Origin: Stercorarius parasiticus
Taxonomy: Eukaryota; Chordata; Aves; Charadriiformes; Stercorariidae
Reading direction: 5' to 3'
Length of the DNA: 64,000 nt
Assembly: GCA_013396915.1 (NCBI GenBank)
Contig: VWZL01000192.1
Location: forward strand, 310,001 to 374,000
The notes under the pieces are model-generated. The model was not told the origin of the DNA. It was given only the letters and a program-made list of their open reading frames with translations, and did no database searches. Shown one piece after another: positions 1-11,327 of the stretch (position 1 is the stretch's first letter; each line of letters opens with the position of its first letter). A program made the position numbers and the translations under genes.

Positions 1-2174
1 CAGATAACAGCAGCTCATTACAATGCATTCTTTTGGTGTTTGATAAATATGAAAGAAATCCTTGTGTACCTTAAAGCATGTCAATGTGTATGATTTACAG
101 AGTATCAGATTTCAATCTTAAGTCCCATATTTGAAAGCCACAACTTATATTCATATGATCTACTCATTTTTATCAGGTTCGACCAGTGAATTAGCATACT
201 GGCAGAGTCCAAAGTTTTATTCCCCCCCTTTTTTTTTTAACATATAGCCAAGTGTGTTTCGGGATCCAGCCTCCAAATTCTGATTGTTTTGGCACAATGT
301 CAGATTCTGATTATTTTATTTTTTTCTCCCTCCATGTCATAGAATCTGTTTTTCATGACTTGTCAAGCAGTCTCTGATTAATTGGCCTGGTGGTACTTGG
401 GGCAGAATCCAGCCTTTTTCTTTTACATTTCCCAGAATGTGTTTGACAATTCACTGTGCACACTCCAGTACCCTGGCACTGCTCGCTGGCAGAGCCCAGT
501 GTGTTGCTCCTCAACCATGGCTAGTGACTCGTGCTCAGCTCAATTCTGCCATGAACATTTCTAACCACTATGTAAACCCCCTGCTTGTTAAGGTCTCTGC
601 AAAATGTTTTCCTATTAACCATTTTGATGTTGCCTCGTTTGCCTAACAGAGGATGCACCCTGGAAACGAAAAGGCAACCCAGTAGATTATCAGTATTTAA
701 CACAAGGCTACCACATACTGCTGCACTTGCGGTCAACAGTGATGAAGGTAGTGATTTTGACAGAAAAGCTAGAGTTATTGAAATGATGTTGCCATGTGAC
801 TGTGTGCATGACTTCGAAGAACAGAGAATTTAGAGAGATGGAAAAGACCTATTTTATCTGTTTATCTCATTTTCTTTTTTTCTCCTCAATGCATTACAGT
901 CATGAGACAGGAAAAATAGAGGATGGCAAAATTGATGGTACCCTAGATTTCAGGCAACCATATAAAACTGTAGTTTACAAAGTCTTCTCTATTTGTCAGC
1001 ATCTGTACATACAATAAATTGTCCTTTTTTCCCCCCCACCTGACCTTTTGGGGTTCTTCCTGGCTCTTTAAATTAGTAAATGAAGTCGACATGTCCAGTA
1101 AGGGTCAAAAGAATCTACCAGATTCTTTAACTGCTTATCTTAATAAGCAATGGGAAAAGTATCTTGGAGCCTTTCAAAATGGAAGAACTTTTAAAATAGG
1201 GCCTTTGTATATATGTTGTTAACCCAGCATGGGTGCATGTCCCAACCCTAGCAGAATCCAGAAAATCTCTTCCTGAAGTATTCATGGTCTGTTATAAGCT
1301 ATGGATGATGTTCTGCATACGTCCAGGTAAATCAAACCTTTAAGGCCTGCACAGAAATGTATGGCGTCTCCACAACTATATTGCTATTTCCTATTATTTT
1401 TCTCCTTAGCTGTAAAGTGCCATCCACACACAGTGCCTTCCAGAATTTGGCCCATGTTTGTTGAAAAAACAAAATATCACAAGATCTTCATCTTATATCA
1501 GTTTTGCTAAAATTAACAAAAAGTTTATCTGGAGTGTCCTAATCCTGAAGTGACAAAAGCAAAGAGGCTTACAGTGATGTCTGCACCCAAACTTTTGTTT
1601 TTCATGAGCCTGTTGCTGTACTAAGCCGCAATCTCATGTAGACGTTCAGGACAGATCCATTTTGCAGATTGTTGTGCATTCCTTGGAGGAAGTGACCAGT
1701 TGATGATCTGTTGCTGGGATCATCCACCTCTGTGTAACATTTACTATTTCATCTCAGACTCCTCATCTGTTCTTCACCAAGCCAGGGTAAAAGGTAGTGG
1801 CCACTCTTGTTAAATTTCTCAGTTTTCCAGGGGGATTTCAACTATGATTGAACAACACTGGCATGTGTGAAGAGAAATGAAGAGAAATCTCCAGCGCTAG
1901 TTGACCTCAATAGTATGATACCAATTCTTTCTGCTTTTCTTGATATTTTGTCATTGAGGCTGAAAACAGTCCAGAATTTAGTATTCCCAGACTCCATACA
2001 TGAATGAACCCAATTCTAATTTATGCCAGAATGTAGTAATTCAAATACATTTTTGAGTCAGTGTACATCAAAAAAAGACTAGAAAAAGTAAATTATCCCC
2101 AGGATTTGACTCATGGTTTGCTGTCCAGGATCACCAAACCCTCAGAGTTTCAGGGAATCACTGCTATTAATATA
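1..2174. other. Unique AT-rich noncoding DNA, no gene recognised
   Basis: This stretch carries short T and C runs (for example near 225 and 1025) and no repeat family that I recognise. The open frames are short, overlap on both strands and lack any known domain. The only piece with gene-like context is a 98-base exon-like segment at 650-747, listed separately. Confidence 0.6.
650..747 (+). other. Exon-like segment, unproven
   Basis: A 98-base stretch lies between a reasonable acceptor (a pyrimidine-rich tract ending CCTAACAG at 649) and a donor-like AAG|GTAGTG at 748. The frame that takes the first two bases as the end of a split codon is open for 32 codons and reads DAPWKRKGNPVDYQYLTQGY followed by a leucine- and histidine-rich end. 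That phase pattern (1 in, 0 out) would suit an internal exon. I do not recognise the peptide. A second frame is also open, so chance openness is quite possible in only 98 bases, and the donor is weaker than consensus. No partner exon is visible in the window. Confidence 0.2.
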
Positions 2175-2205
2175 ATCATAGAATAGGTTGGGTTGGAAGT
2201 GACTA
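2175..2205 (-). mobile_element. CR1 LINE 3' tip fragment
   Basis: About 30 bases match the reverse complement of the CR1 3' end: an ATCATAGAAT tail unit followed by GGTTGGGTTGGAAG. Beyond about 2205 the similarity to the expected continuation is lost. It is either an extremely truncated insertion or a decayed copy. Confidence 0.6.
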
Positions 2206-2321
2206 TTTGAAGGCTATAAACAGATCTTCATTGACCTAGATCGCTCTTGCAGTGGTATTTTCCAGTGAAAGCAAAAGGTTTGATATTAATGCACTTATTT
2301 TATTTTATTATTTCTTTTTAG

Positions 2322-2562
2322 TTCAGGCTGTCTTAGAAGTTTCCTGTGCTTTGTGCTGCGGTTTATATTTGTGCCGTCTCAAGAAAACTTGGCACAGACT
2401 ACTACAGAAAATGGGTTGTAGACTATGGCTGGTGTTAGCCAGCATGGTCTGGTGGAAGGAAGGCCATTTTAAATATAGTCAAGTCAATGGCATAACCCAT
2501 AAATCCATACTGCTACCCCAAAAGGAACAGAAGATTAGATGAGTGAAGCTTTGAAGTGAAAG
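2322..2562 (+). other. Exon-like segment behind a strong acceptor, unproven
   Basis: A long T-rich tract followed by TTTTTAG at 2321 is one of the best splice-acceptor look-alikes in the window. It is followed by an open frame of about 73 codons that ends in a stop at 2540-2542. A donor-like AAAG|GTGAGC lies 20 bases after the stop. The peptide is rich in Trp, Cys and Leu and resembles nothing I know. A stop just before a donor would suit a noncoding RNA exon or the end of a coding region, but it is also what chance would give. Confidence 0.15.
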
Positions 2563-2840
2563 GTGAGCAAACCTACTGTACTGCTGTACGATCTTAAACC
2601 CATTTCCCTTTCCTGCCATGAAAGAGCACTCTGAAGTGCATCAGCTTCATTTTGCCAGTCTTTGCTCACTGCACAACGACTATTTCTCTGCTTTGCCCTT
2701 CAAAACCAAACATGTTTCCTCATTAAAAATGAGAGGGAGCAGAAAGGATTTTTCTACCACAGTTCATTTTGCTCCCTGAATTTTACATGTGGTTCACAGC
2801 GGCATGCCTCTTGGGCATGGGTTCTTCCAGATGAAGGATG

Positions 2841-2894
2841 TCACCCCCCAGGGTGATTCAGGCCTCCTACGATGTGAGTCAGTCTCCGTAGGAG
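2841..2894. repeat. Two adjacent perfect stem-loops
   Basis: The first hairpin has arms TCACCC (2841-2846) and GGGTGA (2851-2856) around a 4-base loop. The second has arms CTCCTACG (2864-2871) and CGTAGGAG (2887-2894) around a 15-base loop that contains the AP-1-type heptamer TGAGTCA (2875-2881). They are seen directly in the sequence. Function is unknown. Confidence 0.5.
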
Positions 2895-4502
2895 CTTATC
2901 TTTCCCCATTGACTACAGGGGGAGCCACCAGCAACTAGGATCGTGATCAAGGTGACTCAGTGACTGCCGAAACCCAAGCGAGCTGAATCGCAGCCTGAGG
3001 GTTACTAAGTAGATTATGTACATGATGCTGCTTTTTAGGATGCAGCGCTGCGTTTTCTCACTCAACCAGGCTAAACCAGGGCTGAATGCAGTGTTCATTT
3101 TTCTGACATCCAGGGACATTACTCACCTCGCTAGACATGAAATATGAAAAAAACAGAAGGAAAAGGCTTCAAACTCCCCCCTTCCCAAACAAGCTGAAGC
3201 CTCAATCCCGTGCTGTGCAGGATCTCTTTTGAAATGCCATTTGCCGAATGAGATTTTGATAAACGATGACTCTACCATGCAAGGCCATAATAGTCCACAT
3301 CATTGTTTTTAAATTCTTTAACAGTCTCCTTGCTCTAGTACTGCAGTATGCAGCATTTCAGGGAAATATACTGTGTCTTCTTTAACGCAGGAGGGCTTGA
3401 CAGTTATTTTGAGAATGGATATCATAGTATGAATTGTATAAGCATGTACAGAAGCATTTAGAACTAGCAGGATCTGAGTATAACTTTGCAAAGTTAAATT
3501 ACTGTAATGTCAGAAGGATAAGAAATGTGTTCAGTGTTATGAAATGAACAGATATCCTTGTGCCGTATTCAGTCCTTATCATTTAATGGCATATAACAAT
3601 GTTTTGCTGTTAGACAAGCAATCAAATATTTTTAATGTAAATAACCTTGTCTTAAATCTATTCCACCCTGATCACTGCGTGACTGTAAAAAAACCACAGT
3701 GCAGCATCATTTTCAAATGGTTTTCAGTCTAGTGGGATAGATGTCAGTTGTGGGTGTCTTTCAGAAGCTGGAGGTTTTAATCTAAGCAAAGGACATCAAT
3801 GTACAGCACAGGAAGGAAAAGACACTGCAAGAGTCTTTAAGTTTTAGGTTTCTCCTCCCCTCCCAGCCCTTTCACTCCCCTGTGATATTAAACACGAACT
3901 GTTGCCCTTGGCAGTGCTGTTTGTAAATTGCAGAGGAATTCTCCACGTTGAGGCAAGAATTGAAGCAGAACTAAATAGCAGAGTTGTTTGAGGGCTTCCT
4001 CCAAAGCTCCCTGAAAGCCATGTTAAGGCTCCCAGTGAGTTGTTCTTTTCAGCAAGCCCTCGATCTGTCCTCAACACCCCCACTGAGCAGTCTTCAGATT
4101 CTTTCTACTGTTCGCTTTGAGTTTTTACTCATTCTAGCCATTCTTCACTTCTGTGGTCAAGGCAGTTGGGTTAAAGAGCTATAGAAATCACGTGTCCTGA
4201 GGCTATGTCCGTACCACAGAAACTGGAGGTTTTGCTCTATCCCAAAACAGAACAGTTCTTTGACAGAAGTACCACAGTGCTTAGTAAGAGAAGCTTAAAT
4301 CTAGTCTGATATGCCACTGCAATACAGATGACTATGTCGGCATTTATCAGTTCATGTGAGACCAGATTTCAATCCCTGGTGTCTCCCAGACGCAATGATT
4401 TGGTTTTATTGTGATAATACTGACAACCTCTCTAGAAATCAGCATCTCACAATGAAAAAACATAGAGAGGGGCAGAGAGATTGCAGACTAAATTGACAAG
4501 GC

Positions 4503-4556
4503 AGATGAAGGATGGGAAGAAAAATAGAGGCAGAATGAGATGAAATAACTGCCTTA
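4503..4556 (-). mobile_element. Possible MIR/CORE-SINE-like remnant
   Basis: The arrangement of a purine-rich stretch, then GAGGCAGAATGAGATGAAAT, then ACTGCCTTAGAATCACAG resembles the reverse complement of the MIR 3' half (gaggcacagagag...aacttgccyaaggtcacacag). The match is short and diverged. The CR1 end beginning at about 4556 abuts it, as if CR1 had inserted into the older element. Confidence 0.3.
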
Positions 4557-4669
4557 GAATCACAGAATGGGAAGGGAGCTTGAAGATCATTTAGTTCCAA
4601 TCCCCCTGCCATGGACAGGGACACCTCCCACTAGACCAGGTTGCTCAAACCCCATCCAACCTGGCCTTG
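4556..4669 (-). mobile_element. CR1 LINE 3'-end fragment
   Basis: About 114 bases match the reverse complement of the CR1 3' untranslated region. Diagnostic pieces are AGATCATTTAGTTCCAATCC, CCATGGACAGGGACACCTCC and ACTAGACCAGGTTGCTCAAA. The copy is 5'-truncated, as most CR1 insertions are, and ends abruptly after CTGGCCTTG at 4669. Confidence 0.92.
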
Positions 4670-6796
4670 TACTTACCAAGGTTGTAGGTACCTTGTACCC
4701 ACATTGTACCTTGCAAGGTAGGTCCATAGAAGATGTGGAACAGGAATTCGGATCTCTCAGCTGCCACTATGTTCATGCAACAGTCCCCAGCTGCAAGCTG
4801 AGGCCTCCACGGCTAAATGCAAGGCTGGGACAGAAAGCACAAAATAGTAAATGATCTCATGCATGTTGTTTGGACTGTAACATTGACCAGGGACACGACA
4901 ACTAGGGCTGGACTGCTGATCTTGGCTGTATTACTCTGCCTGACCGTGGTCAAGTCTACTGTTGTAACACAACAGTAGCCTAGGACCAGCTTTCATTGTA
5001 GCTCTGGATGAGCAGCCATACTCCTATAACCCAGCAGCCATAGCAAGTCATTCAGAAAAAACACAAGATCCCATAAGGTATCCGTTTTGCTAATGAAGTA
5101 TCATCCTTAGTTTTCTTACAAGAAACTGTTGAAGAGAAGGTATTTTCTGTGGAAGGCTTTCATGACAATCCCCAAAGGAGATTGGCTGAACAGATCAATT
5201 TTCTTTAAAATGAAAATAACCCCTCTCCAAATGTCAATGATCGTTTGCTTCACTTTATGTTCCCTAATTATAATTTTACAGTTTCAAATGCTTTGAAGCT
5301 CCGTTTTTTCCCTCTCCAGTGCTAAGGTGGGGAACATTTTGACATACTGTTCGTTTTCTAAGAACAAGTGTCCTTTCTGGTTTTTTGATTTGTTTTGTTT
5401 TGTTTCAAGTTTGGTTATAAAGCGATTCATAACTATACTAACACCCACAGACAGTATCTCTAAAAATGATTTAAACAAAATGTATTGCATTTTGCACCTT
5501 TTTTCCATTGTTCTGAAGAACTGCATTTGTTCTCATTAAGTCTTAACAAAGATCAGATTGAGCTGGAACTTGGGTAAGAGAGGTGATAAGTTTGCAGATA
5601 ATAATGCATCTCATCAGTCATGAATTGCACAAATTAATCTTCAGATAGGGGCATGTCATACAAGAATTTACATGCTAGCACTTTAATTGTCAGAAGCTAG
5701 TTTCTATTAGGCAGATGGACTGTGAATGAGTAACAGCATTTCCCATTAGTGGAGGGAAAAAGAAAAATTAAGGTAAGTTCAAAAACATTAAGAAAATGCT
5801 TTAATAATATTGTTTAACTTCGCTTGTAAAGAGGAGAAAGAGCAAGACCTTAAGCGAATTAAGATGAAGTCTGCTTTGTTTAATAAATTCTTTCTCTCTG
5901 CTTAGAACAAAAGATGTGTATGGAAAGAGATAGTGAATAAAAGAAGTATTATACAGGAAAAGATGTGCAGAAAAGGAAAGATCTATTTAAAGGAATACTT
6001 TGAAAAGGGCGGAAAAAAATTCTGTGAAAAACAGTGCCGATTATTTTTTTTGGATGATATTTGAATATTTCATTTTTTTCCGACCAATGCTGGTAAAAAG
6101 TGGGGTTTTCCTTCCTGTAATAAAGTGGACCAGAAGGGCCCTTGCACTGTGTGTGGTTTGATTTGCATAGGGAAAGAACGTGGTTGTCAGACACAGGCCA
6201 CAAATCGGTCACCGTTTTTATGCTGTACTTAATTATTTTAGTCTTTTGGAGCATGAATTGGTTACTGGGGGGGTTCGGAAAAGTCCATGTCCTCACCCTG
6301 GTGTGCCCTGGCAAAACAAAGTCCTGCCTTCATGAGATACCGACCCTTTGGGTTGTATCGGAAAAGGGAGAGGATGCGGCTCAGGCCGGCGATGCTGAGT
6401 TTCATGCTCAGTTGTATAAAACTGTTAAATAAACAGGACAACCACTGGGGCTATTAAAGATTCACTACAGACTCAAAGTTCTGAGAATGAAAGGATTTGA
6501 ACCACATCCTCACTTGGGATAAACTGGCTTCCAAGAGTGGGTATCGGTGAACAGCACCAATTTACACCGTCAGATTATATTACACATATAAGGTTTCTTT
6601 GCAATTAAAGGTTTGTTCTGTGCTAGACAAAGCTCTGCAGGTCATTATGGTGATAGTACTTTGTACTCTTATGCTTTTCAGTTATCATCTGAAAGCATTT
6701 TTAAAGGATTTATTACACTTTAAAAAAAATAAAATAAATAAAATTACAAGGCAGCAACCTGAAGGCAGCTCAGAATTATTACGATCTCTTGTTTTG
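4670..6796. other. Unique noncoding DNA
   Basis: No gene is recognised. Just after the CR1 end, 4665-4720 is a knot of short repeats of CCTTGTA and TTGTACC containing the perfect 14-base palindrome at 4707-4720. The interval 5540-5960 is AT-rich, free of recognisable repeats, and has many TAATTA-like and octamer-like words, so it might be conserved noncoding DNA. The open frame antisense to 5949-6314 has no recognisable domain. Confidence 0.5.
4707..4720. repeat. Perfect 14-base palindrome
   Basis: TACCTTGCAAGGTA is its own reverse complement. It sits 37 bases beyond the end of the CR1 fragment, in a cluster of related CCTTG/CAAGG words. This is a direct sequence observation with no function implied. 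Confidence 0.6.
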
Positions 6797-6890
6797 CAGG
6801 TGAATAAAGGGAAAAGAGTACGTTTTGCCTAAGGTCACTGTGAATCAGAAAAAATGAGGATTAAAATCAAGGTGATATGACTACTAATCT
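6797..6890 (-). mobile_element. MIR/CORE-SINE-like remnant
   Basis: In order, the segment shows a GGTGAATAAAGG-type piece, TTTTGCCTAAGGTCAC, GTGAATCAG, then GAGGATTAAAATCAAGGT and TGACTACTAATC. This reproduces the reverse complement of the MIR 3' half, where gaggaaactgagg is followed by cttgcccaaggtcacacagctag and then gggattcgaacccaggtc. Divergence is high, as expected for an amniote-wide ancient SINE. Confidence 0.45.
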
Positions 6891-9800
6891 TTGGGTTTAA
6901 TAACTAAACTGCAGCAGGTCCCACCCGTGCTCAGGGTTCTTGGTTGTCATTTAGACAAGTAATTGAATAAAGGCTAAAGCAAAGAATCAATCCTCATTCT
7001 TGTTACTTTTAGGGGGATTTCTTATCATGGATCTAAATGCGACATAAAACCCTAATGAATCTCGTCAGCGCTAGGATATATTCTAGGTGCTGTTTCCTGA
7101 CCAAGACTGAAAACTCTGGCCTTGATCCATCAAAGTAACAGAACAAATACATAAACATACGAATCTTGTTATTTTAAGAGATGACAATTTGTTTATATGT
7201 ATTTACTGTTGTATGCATTTGTGTTTGCAGCAACTGAGGTTTAGGACTTCAGAAATAATTTGTCCCTTTCTTTCAATCCAGTCCAGACACTCAGGGGTCG
7301 TTCTGCTGTCATGCTTTGTTTAAAAATCATTTATATACTTAGAGAGAGTGTTGCAGCATTTTATCTTAACACATGAAAGCACTGGCTTTTGGGACGCTAT
7401 CCCATGTTTTTATCTATGATTCCTCTGATCAGCTTGTCTTTCCTTACTATCTGTGTAAATATATAACAAACTCTCCATTTTTGTTTTAATTTTCTCTAAA
7501 ATAATCCCATGGCTAATCTGTAATTTTTTTGTTTGGTTTTAATGTATTTTCTACCGTTCTTTTTCCTACAGTTGTTTGAGTTTGTTTTGTTTTCTTTTGG
7601 GTTGTTTTTTTTTTCTGGTGTGTTTTGATGTTTTAGTGTGGGCTTTTTTAAGTGAAACACTCTGATAAAATCCCCATTCTTAATGCTTAGTAACATTTAA
7701 TGTCCTAATTACAAATGGTTCCATACAGCCTGGACCGATGCAATATTTTGCCTGTGAAATATTTTTACATTAGCCCACAGAAAAAAAAAATCATACAAAA
7801 TATATTGAATATGAACCGATTTCTGAAAGTTTTGATAAGACACTAGGAACAACCAAGTGTTTTTTTTCTTAAATTTAATGAAACTGTAAAGCTTTTTATA
7901 TGTTTCCCTCTTCCCATTGGGAATTATAAATTTGAACAATATTTTGGAGAAAGGAGAAAATTGCTAAACTGAATAATCTTTGTATGTAAGGACTGGATTA
8001 CATTTTCATTCACTATTTTAAAATATTTAATTGTAATAGAGGCTCAAAGGATAAGTATATACATGAACTGTTACTTTCTCTTTTGGTTCCTTTGCTTTTT
8101 ATCTTGTAAAACTTCAGAGTCTTTAAGAATTGCATATGTATGTATGTATGAAGAAAGGAAGACAAAGAAAAAGTTCTGATCTTCCTGATTTATCACTAGT
8201 TCTAAAGCATTACTCTTCACCAAAAAAAAAAAAAAGTCTTTTTTATCTTTTATTTCTGTTTTCCTCTATCTCCCTGCAATTGTTCTGGGCCCCTGCCCAG
8301 AGGTTATGGGAGCATCTTCTGGCCATGCCCTATATGGGTACCTACTTCCAAATTATCTTCCCAGTATGAACAATGAAGATAAATGAACTCTAATACAACA
8401 TAGTCAATCTTGGTTTTTAAAAGTGAACTTCTAAATGAAGTCAGAAGAACCAAGTCCTAAAGGCATCCATTAATTCCCCTTTGCTGGTTTTAAAGGGCGT
8501 CCAGGGTGATTTTGCTCAGTCGTCCCCCCACAACAGCTCCTTCCTGTCTAGGGAAGAGATAAAGCTTATCAAACGGAAAGCCACTTCCACACACCACCAC
8601 ACTTCGTGCCGATGGGAGTTTCTTGTATGTAGGAACGTCATAAGTTGTGGCAAGACTTTTCTTTATGTCATGACAGGTTATTAGGGTGGCGGCTGATTTC
8701 AAGTCTGTTTTTTCCAGTGACCACAGTGAGATTTAGATCAAATGCCAAACTCCTCGTTGTCCAAGGTTTTTTGCTGAACATAGAAAATCAGTCCCTTTAA
8801 CGCTCAAGAAATGCATAAGTGGCAGTAGATGCGTGGCTGGAAGAGATACTATATGCTAACTAGTAGGATTAATTTGACTCACAAAATGAGGTTATGAATC
8901 TGTGAGTAAACTTCCTCAACATCATAAGATAGAGAGTTAAGCAGAATTTTGGAATGGATGTGAGTGAGATAATTATGGTTTTGGTCTTGCCTTGCATTTG
9001 TTGTGGAAGGAACAGCAGAAACGTGCATTGCTGAGCAGCAGAGAGCACAACCTTCATTCAGTCCTAAATAAGATACACGTTGAGCACTGAGAACTTCCAA
9101 GGAAGGCAGAGGAGCCTTTTCAGGATCATCCATGGTTTACGTTGGTAGATATTTGGTAACTAACCAGAAAAATTGTGTTAACAGTCATCCAAAATCCTGT
9201 TATAGCCAACCTAGAAGAACATTTTGCATTTTGCAAAACAGAACAGTTACAATCCCATCCTTTGTGTATTTGATTCAAACACACCAATGTTATAAACTGT
9301 AGGCTGATGAATGGAGCTAAAATATCGGTAAAAGAACAGAGTTTTTAACCATGCATAACACAGAAACAAATTGTTAAATTTACTCAATTCTAAAGGCCTT
9401 TTCCATAATTTCTGCTAATGCAAAAGACTCCTGAGGCAACAAGACAGCTTACCTGCCAGCTTTGACATTTCTATAACCAAATCAATATTTCAGAAGCCGT
9501 GCGCTATAAATCTGATGTTGATTTGAATTTCCTGAAAGTAATAAATGATCCAATTAGAAAACAAACAAAAAGGTGAGAATAATTACGCTGTTTATTCTTC
9601 CATGATGATAAGGTGAGCTTGACAAGACAGAATGCTCTTCCTAAACCCAGAGTCTGTCTATGCTTGCAATTGATCTCAGGAGTTAAAGGTTTTGTTTGCA
9701 TTTTTAACGCGCCGAGTTAAAATGTATTGCTTTGATAGAGATGTTAAGAAGCAGTTTGCTTACAGGATCTCATACCCTTCATTTTATATTCCTCTCACTT

Positions 9801-10081
9801 ATTGCAGAATTTCAAAGGCATTTGGGGATATATTATCTATGTAGAAGTAAGTCTTACACTGCAATGATTTACAGTAGCGCAGCTTTTAAATTCCTTTCTC
9901 AACAGCTCTTTTCTGCACATTATCACTCACAAATTGGAATTCTTGCATTGTTAATTAATTACAGAGATTTATTTTTTTAATGAAAAAAACCCACAGAAAG
10001 TAAGAAGGCCAGTTTTCCAGCTCCCTTTTTGCATTTGTAGGTGCAATCAAAACTAAAGGCTGTTCTGTTAAGCACCACAAA
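6891..10081. other. Unique noncoding DNA with a T-rich tract and a CNE-like block
   Basis: 7500-7640 is T- and TG-rich low-complexity sequence whose antisense frame gives only Lys/Asn-rich junk. 8220-8235 is a poly(A) run. From about 9400 to 9990 the sequence is evenly composed and repeat-free and contains a CpG-cored inverted repeat at 9702-9722. It is a candidate conserved noncoding element. No gene is recognised. Confidence 0.5.
9702..9722. repeat. Inverted repeat with a CpG-rich core
   Basis: Arms TTTTAAC (9702-9708) and GTTAAAA (9716-9722) are perfect reverse complements flanking GCGCCGA. The junction holds three CpG dinucleotides in about ten bases, in otherwise CpG-poor AT-rich DNA. 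The GCGCC core loosely resembles an E2F half-site. That reading is speculative. Confidence 0.4.
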
Positions 10082-10665
10082 CTGCCAAAGCAGGGTCACC
10101 TAGAGCAGGCTGGACAGGAATGCATCCAAGCGGGTTTTTAATATCTCCAGAGAAGGAGACCCCACAATCTCTCTGGGCAGCCTGTTCCAGTGCTCTGGCA
10201 CCCTCAAAGGAAAGAAGTACCTCCTCATGTTGAGATGGAATTTCCTGTGTTACGGTTTGTGCCCGTTGCCCCTTGTCCTGTCACTGGGCACCACTGAATA
10301 GAGTCTGGCCCCATCCTCTTGACACCTGCCCTTTAGATATTTATAAGCAGTGTTATCCAGTCTTAGTCTTCTCCAGGCTAAACAGACTCAGGTCTCTCAG
10401 CCTTTCCTCATCAGAGAGGTGCTCCAGTCCCTTGATCACCTTTGTAGCCCTCCACTGGACTCTTTCCAGTAGTTTCCTGTCCTTCATGAACTGGGGGGCC
10501 CAGAACTGGACACAGTACTCCAGATGTGGCCTCACCAGGGCAGAGTAGAGGGGGAGGACGGCCTCCCTCAATCAGCTGCCCACGTTCTTTTTAAAGCACC
10601 CCAGGAGGCCATTGGCTCTCTTGGCCACAAGGGCACATTGCTGCCTCATAATCAACTTGTTGTCC
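10082..10665 (-). mobile_element. CR1 LINE, 5'-truncated copy
   Basis: This is the largest transposable-element copy in the window, about 584 bases. Read on the minus strand it runs from the C-terminal part of the CR1 reverse transcriptase ORF into the 3' untranslated region. Diagnostic pieces on the plus strand include AAGCAGGGTCACCTAGAGCA, CTCTGGGCAGCCTGTTCCAG, CCCCTTGTCCTGTCACTGGG and CACAGTACTCCAGATGTGGC. The 3' end stops at about 10082, and I cannot find an octamer tail there. The element is broken by small lesions, is truncated at its 5' end and cannot be active. Confidence 0.97.
10353..10571 (-). pseudogene. CR1 ORF2 reverse-transcriptase C-terminal fragment
   Basis: A 72-codon open frame inside the CR1 copy encodes the well-known C-terminal block of CR1 ORF2, with the motifs [19 protein letters not shown], a [14 protein letters not shown] helix, and [20 protein letters not shown]. 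In intact CR1 this region lies downstream of the polymerase palm and follows the endonuclease and RT domains, which are absent here. The frame breaks after SLEKTKTG, where other CR1 copies continue, so a small deletion or frameshift has occurred. Without an endonuclease or catalytic RT core it is a dead fragment. Confidence 0.93.
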
Positions 10666-11311
10666 TCATTCAGCTTACCAAAGAGCTTGGCTTACAGTAG
10701 GGATCTCAAAGGTGCTAGTGGATTTGGTTTTGGGGTCTCCAAATACCACTGTTCACACTAGCCGAAGTGAGAACAAGGCACCACTGAACTCTTCAAAAAT
10801 CAGCTCAGAAGAACCACCAGATCTGCATGGCAGGAGATGGATAGAGTATATCCTTGCTGTGACTCACAGTGGTTTCCTATGGTATTCTCCAGGAATCAGA
10901 TAAACCCCACCAAACCATTCTCATCTAAGAGTTAGACATTTACTGTAAACCCGACTTAAGAGTTTCCTTGGTAGAAAATGGACAGAACTACCCCAGAGCG
11001 TCAAGTCATGCTGTTTGCTTGAGGTATCTATTTCAGGGCTAGGTGGTACTTATACCTTCTCTCCTTGCATGTCCATTCATCCTAGATTACAGCTTCCAAA
11101 GCGTTGACTAACTAACAGGCAACTAGGACTAGGTCAGATAAATCCTCACCTTTGGGGATAATAATAAAAAGCTCAAAAATTAGTTTATGTGACAAAAAAA
11201 ATAATTAGAAATCTGTTTTTGTCAAAAAACAAATCTGAGGCAATCGCTTTGATAGGTTGACTGTCCATTGGTTTGCTGTCCATTCCTTCCTGACAGGTTT
11301 TGGGTTGTTTG

Positions 11312-11327
11312 TTTTTTTTTTTTTTTT
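11312..11327 (+). repeat. Poly(T) run
   Basis: A run of 16 T residues is followed by AAA. It could be the poly(A) tail of a decayed minus-strand retroposon, but no recognisable element body adjoins it. Confidence 0.7.

Larger units (their letters stand above)
2206..4502. other. Unique noncoding DNA with small hairpins and AP-1-like motifs
   Basis: No gene is recognised. Visible content includes an exon-like segment at 2322-2562, two adjacent perfect hairpins at 2841-2894 and two AP-1 consensus heptamers at 2875 and 2953. The rest is ordinary AT-rich sequence with scattered short open frames. Confidence 0.5.

Noticed and set aside
9808..9846. 39-bp micro-exon look-alike between TTATTGCAG and GTAAGT
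   Set aside because: Open in one frame, but far too short to judge, with no partner exon.
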